DNA of 64,000 nt, taken from assembly GCF_963666015.1 (NCBI RefSeq), contig NZ_OY762555.1, positions 2,976,001 through 3,040,000 on the forward strand. The letters are read 5' to 3'. A model generated the notes under the pieces. The model saw only the letters and a program-made list of their open reading frames with translations, was not told the origin of the DNA and ran no database searches. Source of the DNA: an uncultured Sphaerochaeta sp. (GTDB lineage Bacteria > Spirochaetota > Spirochaetia > Sphaerochaetales > Sphaerochaetaceae). Positions 34,243 through 42,533 of the stretch are shown one piece after another. Position 1 is the stretch's first letter, and each line of letters starts with the position of its first letter. The position numbers were made by a program, and so were the translations under genes.

Positions 34243-35733
34243 ATGCACATAACGAAAGAAACACTTGACGTTCAAGCTAAAGAGTTGCTTGATCAGCTGA
34301 AAGATAAGACACTCAGCCCTAGGGATAGGGCACAGATTCCCCTCCAGGAGATGCCAAGTCAGGCTCCAGAGGTTCGTGTATGCAATATGGAAGAGGTTGC
34401 CCTCGGTTATACGGACAATCAGGTGCGCGTTGAGGCCATGCGCTGTCTCCAGTGCAAGAATGAACCCTGTATTGCTGGTTGTCCTGTTTCCATCAATATC
34501 CCTGCCTTTATCGCAGAAGCCGCAAAGGGAAACTATGGCAAGTCCGTGGAAATTATCAAGGAGAGCAGCCTCTTGCCATCAATCTGTGGTCGTGTCTGCC
34601 CTCAAGAAGCACAATGCCAGAAGTTCTGTACCGTAGGGAAAATGCACAAGGATGTCGAGCAGTCGGTATCCATTGGACGCATTGAGCGCTATGTTGCTGA
34701 CTATGCACGAGAGCATGATCTTGAAAAAGTTCCTTTCATCAAGCCTGATAGTGGACGCAAGGTTGCTGTTGTAGGCTCTGGTCCTGCAAGTATCTCAGCT
34801 GCTGCAGATTTGCGCAGGGAAGGCCATTCTGTAATGATGTTCGAGGCCTTGCACAAGGCTGGAGGAGTATTGGTCTATGGTATTCCTGAGTTCCGTCTTC
34901 CTAAAAAGATTGTGGAACATGAATTGCAGAATCTCAAGGAAATGGGCGTTGAAATCAGACCCAACTATCTGGTAGGAAAGACACGAAAAATAACCGACCT
35001 GATGGAGAGAGATGGATTTGATGCTGTATTTGTCGGATCGGGAGCAGGGCTTCCCAAGTTCCTCGGCATTGAGGGAGAAAACTATGTAGGGGTATTCTCA
35101 GCAAATGAGTACCTGACCCGGAGCAACCTGATGAAGGCATACGCTGTGGGGAAGTCACGGACCCCGCTCTACCAATCCAGGAAGGTTGCAGTCTTTGGTG
35201 GTGGCAACGTTGCAATGGATGCTGCAAGGACTGCAAAGCGTCTTGGTGCAGAGGAAGTAGTCATCGTTTACCGACGTACAGAGTTGGAAATGCCTGCCCG
35301 TCGTGAGGAAGTGAATCACGCAAAGGAAGAGGGAGTCAAATTCCTGTTCCTTCACTCGCCCCTGAAGATTACCGCTGATGAGAAGGGAAGGGTCAACGGT
35401 GTTGAGTTGATCACCTGTGAGCTTGGCGAGAGTGATGCATCGGGGCGGCGTCGTCCGGTAGAGATTCCAGGCAGTGAGAAAATCTTTGACTTCGATACAG
35501 CAATTATTGCCATTGGGAATGACAGCAATCCTCTCATCAAGGCAACTACTGATGGTATTGAGGTTAATCGAAGGGGTAACTTCATTGTTAATGAGGAGAC
35601 CTGTGAGACCACACTTAGGGGGGTCTACGCAGGTGGAGATATCGTCCTTGGTGCTGCAACGGTCATCCTTGCCATGGGGCAGGGAAGAAAGGCCGCAAAG
35701 GCAATGAATGCCTATCTAAAGGATTTGGCATAA
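34243..35733 (+). CDS. nfnB: NfnB-type NADPH oxidoreductase (glutamate synthase small-subunit family)
   Basis: 496-aa flavoprotein with an N-terminal 4Fe-4S domain (CLQCKNEPCIAGCP, SICGRVCPQEAQCQKFC), an FAD Rossmann site VAVVGSGPASISAAADL and an NADPH site VAVFGGGNVAMDAART. It ends with the GD motif YAGGDIVLGAATVILAMGQG. Paired with nfnA it forms the bifurcating complex; alone the same fold is the GltD subunit, but no gltB is here. Confidence 0.9.
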   Translation: MHITKETLDVQAKELLDQLKDKTLSPRDRAQIPLQEMPSQAPEVRVCNMEEVALGYTDNQVRVEAMRCLQCKNEPCIAGCPVSINIPAFIAEAAKGNYGKSVEIIKESSLLPSICGRVCPQEAQCQKFCTVGKMHKDVEQSVSIGRIERYVADYAREHDLEKVPFIKPDSGRKVAVVGSGPASISAAADLRREGHSVMMFEALHKAGGVLVYGIPEFRLPKKIVEHELQNLKEMGVEIRPNYLVGKTRKITDLMERDGFDAVFVGSGAGLPKFLGIEGENYVGVFSANEYLTRSNLMKAYAVGKSRTPLYQSRKVAVFGGGNVAMDAARTAKRLGAEEVVIVYRRTELEMPARREEVNHAKEEGVKFLFLHSPLKITADEKGRVNGVELITCELGESDASGRRRPVEIPGSEKIFDFDTAIIAIGNDSNPLIKATTDGIEVNRRGNFIVNEETCETTLRGVYAGGDIVLGAATVILAMGQGRKAAKAMNAYLKDLA

Positions 35734-35739
35734 GGGTGA

Positions 35740-36321
35740 ATGGGGGCGGATCTGGTTTACCAGTTTCGCTCCCTTGATACACTTACTTCCTTTGTGTATA
35801 GTTACCCAGTGGATATTCTCAATGATTGCCAATCGGTGATCTGTCAGCTTACGTCGAAAGAAAAGACCCAGGCGATCCTGGAAGTGATAGATTCCTGTTC
35901 AGTGTTCACTTCTCTCCCTGACCTCGAGCGTTTCAAGCGCGGGGTGCTTCGTCGTGAGCATATCCAGTCAACGGGTATCGGTCACGGGGTGGCGATTGCC
36001 CACGGGAAGATTCTCGGTATCAATGAAGTTCATATCGCCTTGGGTATCAGCAAAGAGGGTATAGAGTACGGGAGCAGTGATGGAATGCCAGTGCATCTCC
36101 TCTTTGTCATTGCTTCTTCCCCTTCCATTCAGATGGAGTACTTAGGTGCCTTAAGTTCCATTCTGAGGGGAGTGCGTACCGAGCAGATGCGAGAACAACT
36201 TTTAAATTTGCAGCAGAACAAGAGTGATGAGGCTTGCCAGCGGTTTCTTTCGATGATGGCTAACCAGGAGTTTGTCTGGTTCTGCCAGCGGCCCAGCCTA
36301 GTAGAAGGTTCCCCCACATAA
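35740..36321 (+). CDS. PTS EIIA (fructose/nitrogen type) domain protein
   Basis: 193-aa protein with a PTS_EIIA_2 domain. The phospho-accepting histidine is H88 in TGIGHGVAIAHGK, the hallmark of EIIA-Fru/PtsN. Residues after about 150 form a short extension. It starts 7 nt after nfnB and has a poor ribosome site, suggesting translation depends on the upstream gene. No PTS permease is near, so a regulatory PtsN-like role is likelier than sugar transport. Its 3' end overlaps the convergent cyclo-ligase by 24 nt. Confidence 0.8.
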   Translation: MGADLVYQFRSLDTLTSFVYSYPVDILNDCQSVICQLTSKEKTQAILEVIDSCSVFTSLPDLERFKRGVLRREHIQSTGIGHGVAIAHGKILGINEVHIALGISKEGIEYGSSDGMPVHLLFVIASSPSIQMEYLGALSSILRGVRTEQMREQLLNLQQNKSDEACQRFLSMMANQEFVWFCQRPSLVEGSPT

Positions 36322-36846
36322 AAGACCATTGATCTCAATGTCCCACTGATCAGTTGGGATATTCTTAAGAAGTTGATGCTTCCGGCAGATGCCGAGCGTG
36401 AATGCCTCCCTATGCGCTTGTAGAAACCGATCGTAGTAGCCTTTGCCTCTTCCAAGGCGTTCCTTCTTGTGGGTGAAGGCAACTCCGGGAACCAGAATAA
36501 GGGTGTCGATGGAAGGGATCACAGTGCTCCCTCCTATCGGCTCAGTAATTCCCAGACTCCCTGTATGTAATACATCCAGACTCAACACTTCCTGAAAGCT
36601 CATGGTGCCATCAGTCCTGCAAAGTGGTAAGGCAAGGTGTTTGTGTGCTATTGCATCAAGCAGCACGGCTCTGATATCAACCTCTGATGGAAGGGGGAAG
36701 AAGCCAAAGATCCATGCAGCATCCTTGTAGAGGTTACTGGAGAACAAGGCAGAGCAACTGAGAAGGTCTTCTTCGGTGAAATCAGTTCCTCGCAAGGTTT
36801 TTTCTTGGGAAAGCAACTGTGCCCTTAAGCTCTCTTTGACTTGCAT
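36298..36846 (-). CDS. 5-formyltetrahydrofolate cyclo-ligase
   Basis: 182-aa enzyme converting 5-formyl-THF to 5,10-methenyl-THF with ATP. The conserved LVPGVAFTHKKERLGRGKGYYDRFL is complete, and the N-terminus LRAQLLSQEK and FPLPSEVDIR fit. It is the last gene of an operon with ECF transporter components, hinting that the transporter may serve folate or another one-carbon vitamin. Confidence 0.93.
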   Translation of the reverse strand: MQVKESLRAQLLSQEKTLRGTDFTEEDLLSCSALFSSNLYKDAAWIFGFFPLPSEVDIRAVLLDAIAHKHLALPLCRTDGTMSFQEVLSLDVLHTGSLGITEPIGGSTVIPSIDTLILVPGVAFTHKKERLGRGKGYYDRFLQAHREAFTLGICRKHQLLKNIPTDQWDIEINGLLCGGTFY

Positions 36847-36853
36847 GGGAACA

Positions 36854-37561
36854 TTATACCACGAAACTGACAGCAGTGATCAGCATGACCAATACACAGA
36901 GCAGTGCGTCATTCCTCCCATAAGGAAGGCGGGCACGCGGCATGTCTGGGTCGTAGTTTCTTGCTTCAAGGGCCAGTGAAAGGTCCTCTGCCTTATCCAG
37001 CAACAAGAGAAAGATACTGGTGGATAGTCCGATGATGGTTCTATACAGGTTGCTTTTTCTCTCGATTCTTGCCTTCCTTGCTGTATTTGCTTCAAGGGAG
37101 GCATCGAATATCATGGGGAGGAGAGAGAGCGTGAGTTCAATACTGCTTGCTATTCTCCAACCATTGATGAAGGGTATCTTGTCCAATAGACTCCCCAGTG
37201 ACCTGGCAAGATCGTCTGGGGCGGTACTATCTGCAATAAGCATGCCTGAGAGTATGATGGTGCTGAACCGGAAGCATGCAGAGGCCGTAATCAGATAATC
37301 GTTGCTGGAAACATACTCCATGATGGTGATCAGGGCCAGAAGGACCAAGAAGAACCTGAGCTCTCTCTGGTACTGTCTAAGCGGCAAGCGTTGCAAAAGT
37401 CCAGCGATCATCAAGGTGGAGAAAATAATCAGAATGCCCCACAGTGAGATATTGATCAGGGCAAGGCAGAGAACGATGACAGAGAGAAACTTGGTCACCG
37501 GGTTGCATTGGTTGAGAAAGCTATCTTGTTTTCGGTAGTGAAAGATCAGTGCTTCAGCCAT
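36854..37561 (-). CDS. ECF transporter transmembrane component (EcfT)
   Basis: 235-aa integral membrane protein of the CbiQ/EcfT family that couples ATP hydrolysis to the vitamin-binding S component. About five spans are visible. The two coupling-helix motifs with Ala-Arg cores appear at NTARKARIERK and LALEARNYD. It overlaps the ATPase gene by 16 nt. No S component is encoded in the window. Confidence 0.88.
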   Translation of the reverse strand: MAEALIFHYRKQDSFLNQCNPVTKFLSVIVLCLALINISLWGILIIFSTLMIAGLLQRLPLRQYQRELRFFLVLLALITIMEYVSSNDYLITASACFRFSTIILSGMLIADSTAPDDLARSLGSLLDKIPFINGWRIASSIELTLSLLPMIFDASLEANTARKARIERKSNLYRTIIGLSTSIFLLLLDKAEDLSLALEARNYDPDMPRARLPYGRNDALLCVLVMLITAVSFVV

Positions 37562-38307
37562 GTCAGGTCCTCAACATTGCTTGTTTTCGGGACATACATG
37601 CCATGGTCTTCGAGGTGTTCAAAAACAGAGTGTTTTGTCCCTTGTACAGCGACCAGTCCCGCTTCCAGGACAAGCACCTGGTCAGCATGTGCAAGGACCT
37701 TGTCGATTTCATGGCTGACGATGATAATCGTATGTCCACTCTGCTGCAGTGCAAGCAGGGTTTTCAATACACTTACTGCAGAGCGGTAGTCGAGGTTGGC
37801 AAACGGTTCATCAAGAATGATCAGTTTTGGGTCCATGACCAAAATACCAGCTATCGAGAGTTTTCTCTTTTCCCCTCCACTGAGCGTACGAGGACGCTGG
37901 TCCCTCTGGTTCTGGAGGTTCATCAGGGCAAGCACCTCATCCAGTCTTCTCTGTTGTTCAGTTTTATCCACAGAGAGGTTTTCCATACCGAAAAGGATGT
38001 CTTTCTCAACCGTTTGGCCTACGATTTGGGTATCAGCATCCTGAAACACCAAACCAATGGAATGAAGTCTTTTTTTTGGATTCTTTGTTACATCCTCTCC
38101 TGAGAGGTAGATTGATCCACCGCTAGGTTTCAGTAAACCCTTGAGACAACGCAGGAGAATGCTTTTTCCAGCGCCATTTGGCCCACTGATAAGCGTGAAG
38201 CTTCCTTGGCTGACTGAGAAGCTTATGTCCTCAAGAATTTGCTTGTCCTTGGAAAAGGAGAAGCTCAAATGTTCGACTGAAAGCAGTACCGGTTGTGTGG
38301 TGTTCAT
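37546..38307 (-). CDS. ECF transporter ATPase (EcfA)
   Basis: 253-aa ABC ATPase with Walker A GPNGAGKS, Q-loop VFQDADTQIVG, signature LSGGEKRK and Walker B LIILDEPFANLD, plus the switch histidine in IIIVSHEID. Only one ATPase is present, as in BioMN-type systems, whereas group II modules usually carry two. It lacks a Shine-Dalgarno but has a promoter ending 9 nt before the ATG. Confidence 0.9.
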   Translation of the reverse strand: MNTTQPVLLSVEHLSFSFSKDKQILEDISFSVSQGSFTLISGPNGAGKSILLRCLKGLLKPSGGSIYLSGEDVTKNPKKRLHSIGLVFQDADTQIVGQTVEKDILFGMENLSVDKTEQQRRLDEVLALMNLQNQRDQRPRTLSGGEKRKLSIAGILVMDPKLIILDEPFANLDYRSAVSVLKTLLALQQSGHTIIIVSHEIDKVLAHADQVLVLEAGLVAVQGTKHSVFEHLEDHGMYVPKTSNVEDLTWLKH

Positions 38308-38316
38308 GACAACCAG

Positions 38317-38345
38317 ACTGTAACAGATGGGGGTTGTTTGGGCAA
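38317..38345 (-). promoter_or_regulatory. Near-leaderless promoter of the ECF operon
   Basis: On the minus strand: TTGCCC (38345-38340), 17-nt spacer, TACAGT (38322-38317), then 9 nt to the ATG. The predicted leader is 3 nt and no ribosome site is present. Confidence 0.55.
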
Positions 38346-38371
38346 GATTCCCCTGTTTTTCCCAAAAGGTG

Positions 38372-38401
38372 TTGACAAGTGTGAGAGAATTAGGGTATAC
38401 A
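38372..38401 (+). promoter_or_regulatory. Promoter of tRNA-Phe
   Basis: TTGACA (38372-38377), 18-nt spacer, TATACA (38396-38401), 14 nt before the tRNA. Confidence 0.7.
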
Positions 38402-38414
38402 AGATGACGTTGAC

Positions 38415-38487
38415 GCCGCTTTAGCTCAGTTGGTAGAGCAAAGGACTGAAAATCCTTGTGTCCTCAGTTCAATTCTGAGAGGCGGCA
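38415..38487 (+). tRNA. tRNA-Phe (anticodon GAA)
   Basis: 73-nt cloverleaf with acceptor GCCGCTT/AGGCGGC, D-arm GCTCAGTTGGTAGAGC, anticodon loop CTGAAAA and T-arm with GTTCAATTC. CCA is not encoded. A terminator follows 10 nt later, so it is a single-gene unit. Confidence 0.96.
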
Positions 38488-38497
38488 AAACAGAGAG

Positions 38498-38530
38498 CTC
38501 CCTGTCCTATACGGATGGGGAGTTTTGCTT
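38498..38530 (+). terminator. Terminator of tRNA-Phe
   Basis: Ten-base-pair stem (38498-38507 with 38513-38522) beginning CTCCC and ending GGGGAG, followed by TTTTGCTT. Confidence 0.7.
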
Positions 38531-38589
38531 TGTCTGGATTATTGCTAAAGCCTAATGGCTTGGAATGAAATCTGTGATTTCTGTTGGGC

Positions 38590-38673
38590 TCTCTTTGCGA
38601 AGTGAAGAGAGGCGTCCCCGACCACTTGCCAGTAGTGCTCAGATGCTCAGCCGGTCAACTCCCTCTCTTCACT
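38590..38673. other. Large hairpin in a gene-free region, with an alternative fold
   Basis: A perfect 12-bp inverted repeat, AGTGAAGAGAGG (38601-38612) with CCTCTCTTCACT (38662-38673), encloses a 49-nt loop containing GACC/GGTC and CACT/AGTG pairs. CTCTCTT (38590-38596) could instead pair with AAGAGAG (38605-38611), so the two folds exclude each other. The stretch 38531-39023 (about 490 nt) holds no gene; apart from this element and the promoter at 38827 nothing else is seen. Confidence 0.45.
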
Positions 38674-38826
38674 AACAAGTATGCTCATAATGTTATCGAG
38701 AGACAACCAGCATTACAAGGAGAGAATAGTGTAAGTAATTACAATACAATATTATAATAAGTGTATATCATGATAGGAAAACACATTTCTTTACAGAGTA
38801 TACCATGAGATACAAATGAACCAGCA

Positions 38827-38855
38827 TTGCTAATCCTTCTGTAGTTTGATATAAA
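38827..38855 (+). promoter_or_regulatory. Putative promoter of the ABC-F gene
   Basis: TTGCTA (38827-38832), 17-nt spacer, TATAAA (38850-38855). It gives a long leader of about 160 nt that contains a 9-codon upstream reading frame (38876-38905). Confidence 0.5.
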
Positions 38856-39023
38856 AAGTATAGATACCACAAATCATGGAGAGCCTTACAGCAATGAAGA
38901 ACTAATCGAATCACACAAGTAGAACACTCACAACACGAATGAGGGGTTCGGTGTATTCGATTGGTATAGTTATGTTAGCTCCACCGGAAATATGCCCGTA
39001 CCCCGATAAGGGAGACCAAAATC

Positions 39024-40577
39024 ATGGGCAAGACAACGATTCATGTATCATCATTGCGATTTCAATATCCACAAGCAACACTACCTCTTTTTGAGCACAT
39101 CGATCTGACCTTTGCAGTCGGCTGGACCGCAATTCTTGGAGCAAATGGGGCCGGTAAAAGTACCCTGCTGCAACTTGCAAGCGGGGTTCTGAAACCAGAG
39201 AAAGGAACAGTTATCCGTCCCGACCATACAATATATGTAGCACAGAGGACCGATGATGCTCCTCCAAACTTCGAGACCTTTGCTGGAGCCTATGACAGGG
39301 AAGCCTGCAGGCTCCATGGTCTGTTGGAGATTGATCGAGACTGGTTCTATCGCTGGGGAACGCTGAGCCATGGAGAGAGGAAACGTGCCCAGATCGGCTG
39401 TGCCCTCTACGAGGAGCCGGAAGCCATTACCATTGATGAGCCAACCAACCATCTTGACGAGGATGCAATCAGGATGGTTGGTGATGCTCTGGAAAGCTTC
39501 AAGGGCATCGGGATCCTGGTCAGCCATGACCGTTCTCTCTGCGACAGGCTCTGCATTAATACGGTCATTGTCCATGCTCCCTATGTCAGGGTACTGCACT
39601 GTATACCCTCAGTTGCATTACAGGAGTCAAGCAGGATTTCGGAATCCTCACAACAAACACTCCAAAACGCGCGGAAGCAGGTAGCACGAATCACTACAGA
39701 GCTGAAGCGAAGAAGTCAAATAGCCAGCGTTCAGGACAGCAGAAAATCAAAACGGAATATCGATGCCAAGGATCATGATGCAAAAGCAAAGATTGATGGG
39801 GCTCGGCTTTCCGGTGCAGACGGGAAAGCAGGTAGGCTGAAAGCTCAGATGGAAACAAGGGCAGTGCACCTACACTCCTCGCTGCAGGAAATCCAGGGTG
39901 GTCTTGCCGAGGCCAACAAGTTGGACCTGCAGGGTCCCGTCTCGGGTATTACCATCGGGAGCAATCCCTTGAAGCGAGACCTGATCGTCCGTATTCCTCC
40001 GGGCAATTTGCCCTTGGGCCCTGAGAGAAAGCTCTTCTTTGATTTGCTAGAGATTGGTCCTTTGGACCGTGTTGCCATCACGGGGAAGAATGGAAGTGGC
40101 AAGTCCACCTTCATGCAGTATCTACGCTCCTTGATCTCAGCACAGGGAATTCCAGTAGCCTATGTTCCTCAAGAACAAGAACTTTCTGCATGCGAACAAG
40201 CCTTGCAGGATCTGCATGCCATGGACCCTACAACCAAAGGACGTGTTCTCTCCAGCCTTACAAGACTTGGAAGCGATCCTGCGCTTATTCGTTCCTCGGT
40301 TCTGGCGAGTCCTGGAGAGGCGAAGAAAATTCTGCTCAGTCTACTTTTCGAGGAACCTATCTCAGTGCTTTTACTTGATGAGCCAACGAACCATCTTGAT
40401 CTTCCTGCCCGAATGGCTTTGGAAAAGGCCCTCAGAGGGTGGACAGGGGCTCTGATATGCATCAGTCATGATACGGCATTCCTTCATGAGGTATGTACAA
40501 CACGATGGCATATAGAGGCAGAGAGAGAGGACTTGCTCAGATTACAAGCTTCTTCGTTGGATAGTGAAAAAGAATGA
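39024..40577 (+). CDS. ABC-F family ATPase (ribosome-associated)
   Basis: 517-aa protein with two ABC cassettes and no membrane domain. Cassette 1: Walker A GANGAGKST, signature LSHGERKR, Walker B AITIDEPTNHLDED. The linker is rich in charged residues (KSKRNIDAKDHDAKAKID). Cassette 2: GKNGSGKST, degenerate signature ASPGEAKK, LLLDEPTNHLDLP. ABC-F proteins bind the ribosomal E site; some are translation factors and some protect from antibiotics. The long leader with a short upstream frame resembles antibiotic-resistance ABC-Fs controlled by attenuation, which is inference. GGGAG precedes the ATG. Confidence 0.88.
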   Translation: MGKTTIHVSSLRFQYPQATLPLFEHIDLTFAVGWTAILGANGAGKSTLLQLASGVLKPEKGTVIRPDHTIYVAQRTDDAPPNFETFAGAYDREACRLHGLLEIDRDWFYRWGTLSHGERKRAQIGCALYEEPEAITIDEPTNHLDEDAIRMVGDALESFKGIGILVSHDRSLCDRLCINTVIVHAPYVRVLHCIPSVALQESSRISESSQQTLQNARKQVARITTELKRRSQIASVQDSRKSKRNIDAKDHDAKAKIDGARLSGADGKAGRLKAQMETRAVHLHSSLQEIQGGLAEANKLDLQGPVSGITIGSNPLKRDLIVRIPPGNLPLGPERKLFFDLLEIGPLDRVAITGKNGSGKSTFMQYLRSLISAQGIPVAYVPQEQELSACEQALQDLHAMDPTTKGRVLSSLTRLGSDPALIRSSVLASPGEAKKILLSLLFEEPISVLLLDEPTNHLDLPARMALEKALRGWTGALICISHDTAFLHEVCTTRWHIEAEREDLLRLQASSLDSEKE

Positions 40578-40673
40578 GTGATCATGCAACAATACTAATG
40601 GTCGGGAAGCTTCTATCTATGGTGTGAAGACTAGGATTATTATCGCTTGAAAGCGACCTCTCGGTTATTCGTT

Positions 40674-40702
40674 TTGCTTTTTAGCCAAACCTTCAGTATC
40701 AT
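40674..40702 (+). promoter_or_regulatory. Putative promoter of the 40724/FNR-like unit
   Basis: TTGCTT (40674-40679), 17-nt spacer, TATCAT (40697-40702). A small hairpin, TCGCTT-GA-AAGCGA at 40643-40656, lies just upstream and may end the ABC-F mRNA. Confidence 0.5.
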
Positions 40703-40723
40703 GGGGGTAGGAGGAACTTCTAC

Positions 40724-41074
40724 ATGGATGATTTACAGGCAATCTATGAAAGCTTGGGACCGGATGCAAGTGAAGCCCAGATTGAAAAGACCGCACAGGA
40801 CTTGGAGCGTCGGAATTACATGCCCCCCTTGATCTTGGATGTACAGGATTTTTATCGTCTGACCAAGAAAAGAATGATCGAGGAGTATCATCGGGTGATG
40901 GCCCTCCCTTCCCAGAGTGCAGAATTGAAGGCTGTGGTGGGGATAGAAGCTCCTGAAGAAGTCAAAGAAAAACACCTAATCGTATTACTCAATCAATATG
41001 AATTGCTGAGGGCACTGCGAGTAGGTGATGGAGATGCCTGGGCTACAGTCAATGAACTGTACGAGGACGACTAA
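40724..41074 (+). CDS. Hypothetical protein upstream of FNR-like regulator
   Basis: 116 aa, acidic, probably mostly helical, no membrane segment and no cysteine. No family was recognised. GGGGTAGGAGGA lies upstream of the ATG and the codon use looks like that of its neighbours, so it is likely a real gene. Its stop lies 3 nt before the TTG start of the FNR-like regulator, so the two are co-transcribed and perhaps coupled. Confidence 0.7.
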   Translation: MDDLQAIYESLGPDASEAQIEKTAQDLERRNYMPPLILDVQDFYRLTKKRMIEEYHRVMALPSQSAELKAVVGIEAPEEVKEKHLIVLLNQYELLRALRVGDGDAWATVNELYEDD

Positions 41075-41077
41075 ACT

Positions 41078-41776
41078 TTGGATACACATCAATGCACCTT
41101 CTGTGCAAATGGCAGTGAGCCTTGTTTGCATAATGTGCCAATTTTTCAAAATTTGGAGAGTGAACAGATTCAGGAGGTGCAACGCTTGATCCGGCAGATC
41201 GAGCTTGCCCCTGGTTCTGTGTTGTTTCGTGAAGGGGACAGTTCAGACAGTCTCTATCTTGTAAGGAAAGGGTCCCTTAAGTTGGTTCGTTATGGGAGTG
41301 ACGGCTCAGAGTATATTCTCGATACACTCTTTCCGGGGGATTTCTATGGAGGTGACCAGCTCTTTCTCTCCAGCGTCGCCAGGGAGACCGGTGTAGCAGC
41401 GGAAATTCTCGGGATATGCATGATCAAGGCGGATGAGTTCCAGCATCTGATTCTTCAGAAACCTGAGATTGCCTTGAAAGCCATGACCTATTTGAACGCA
41501 AAACTCGACCAATATCGCCTGCAGGTTGAGATACTCTCCACATCTGACGTGCAGAAACGTATCTGCATGTACCTATCGGAGCGATATCGGAAAACAGGAA
41601 GTACCACCTTGCATCTTACCCAGGATGAAATCGGCAGCGCACTCCACCTAACCAAGGAGACCGTGAACCGGAAACTTTCTTCCTTGAAAGAGGAAGGGAT
41701 TCTTTGTGTTGAAGGGAAGGGGAAAATCCAGATTCTTGATATGGCAAAATTGGAAGCAATTTCCTTTGAAAATTGA
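41078..41776 (+). CDS. Crp/Fnr-family regulator with N-terminal cysteine cluster
   Basis: 232-aa transcription factor: a short Cys-rich N-terminus with C6, C9 and C16 (CTFCANGSEPC), a cyclic-nucleotide-binding-like beta barrel (about 25-145, with GDFYGGDQLFL) and a winged HTH (LTQDEIGSALHLTKETVNRKLSSL). The spacing CxxCx6C plus an internal cysteine in GICMIK is like FNR, which holds an oxygen-sensitive 4Fe-4S cluster. The recognition helix has E-T-V-N-R, similar to FNR's E-T-I-S-R. The start is TTG at 41078. An FNR-like box follows immediately before the RIC gene, the probable target. Confidence 0.88.
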   Translation: MDTHQCTFCANGSEPCLHNVPIFQNLESEQIQEVQRLIRQIELAPGSVLFREGDSSDSLYLVRKGSLKLVRYGSDGSEYILDTLFPGDFYGGDQLFLSSVARETGVAAEILGICMIKADEFQHLILQKPEIALKAMTYLNAKLDQYRLQVEILSTSDVQKRICMYLSERYRKTGSTTLHLTQDEIGSALHLTKETVNRKLSSLKEEGILCVEGKGKIQILDMAKLEAISFEN

Positions 41777-41814
41777 TTTGAATCATAGTTGAGTGCTCAA
41801 TGCTTCTGTACACT
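41773..41814 (+). promoter_or_regulatory. FNR-type box and -10 element upstream of RIC gene
   Basis: TTGAT-TTGA-ATCAT (41773-41786) differs from the FNR consensus TTGAT-N4-ATCAA at one position. A -10 box TACACT (41809-41814) predicts a start at 41821, putting the box centre at -41.5, the class II activator position. It overlaps the stop codon of the regulator gene. Confidence 0.6.
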
Positions 41815-41846
41815 GTGACTGAAACCAAGAAAAAAGGAGTCACAAA

Positions 41847-42533
41847 ATGCAGAACATCAAACTTTCAGAACTGGTTAAACATAATCCCTCTACTACCATT
41901 TTCCTGAATGAACATCATATCGACTACTGTTGTGGAGGTGATCACTTCCTGTACGAATCAATTGAGGAGCAAGGATATGAAATCAAGTCCACGCTCAAAA
42001 AGTTGGATGACTTTATTGCAGAGCAAGATGAAAAACAAAACAAGGTGATTGCAGGGGATGTCTATACGATGGGCTTGCGTGAACTCATCGTTCACCTCTT
42101 AGCAACACACCATAAGGATGAGAGAGCGTTGCTCTCTTCCATCGATGGGAATTTGCTTACCTTGCTTTCAGCTCACTATTCAAGACACAAGGATGAACTA
42201 CGAGAAGTGTATACCCTCTTCAGTACCCTTCACACTGAACTCATGCTACACTTTGTACAAGAGGAAGAGGAAGTGTTCCCTCTGATGCAGAGCGAGACTA
42301 CAAAAAAAGCCTATGACAAGGTTGTCTCGCTGGAATCAGACCATGAGGCAGCTGGTGATTTGATTAAGAGCTTGATCAAGGCAACAAATAATTTCACAGC
42401 ACCTTCTGATGGTTGTGCAACCTATCGGGTCACCTACGGGTTGCTTAAGCAGTTGGTGGAGGATATTTTCTTGCACATCTATAAAGAGAACAGCATCTTG
42501 TTTGCAAAGTATGCAGAAGGAGTAAATTCATGA
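41847..42533 (+). CDS. Iron-sulfur cluster repair di-iron protein RIC (YtfE/ScdA)
   Basis: 228-aa protein that restores Fe-S clusters damaged by NO or peroxide. An N-terminal DUF542 domain carries HIDYCCGGD (C28, C29), followed by a hemerythrin-like di-iron domain with helix histidines in HLLATHHKDE, HYSRHKDEL, HTELMLHFVQEEEEVFP, ESDHEAAGDL and IFLHIYKENSILF. AAGGAG lies before the ATG. Overlaps the flavodiiron gene by 4 nt. Confidence 0.94.
   Translation: MQNIKLSELVKHNPSTTIFLNEHHIDYCCGGDHFLYESIEEQGYEIKSTLKKLDDFIAEQDEKQNKVIAGDVYTMGLRELIVHLLATHHKDERALLSSIDGNLLTLLSAHYSRHKDELREVYTLFSTLHTELMLHFVQEEEEVFPLMQSETTKKAYDKVVSLESDHEAAGDLIKSLIKATNNFTAPSDGCATYRVTYGLLKQLVEDIFLHIYKENSILFAKYAEGVNS

Noticed and set aside
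38585..38673. Possible integron attC site around the large hairpin (GTTGGGC just upstream)
   Set aside because: The matching RYYYAAC core is absent and in the wrong order, and no integrase or cassette array is near.
38957..39104. 51-codon frame overlapping the ABC-F start as a leader peptide
   Set aside because: No ribosome site and it runs far into the gene in another frame; chance overlap is likelier.
41789..41800. Palindrome TTGAGTGCTCAA as the FNR site
   Set aside because: Its half-sites are 2 nt closer than in FNR or CRP boxes; the site at 41773-41786 fits spacing and position better.
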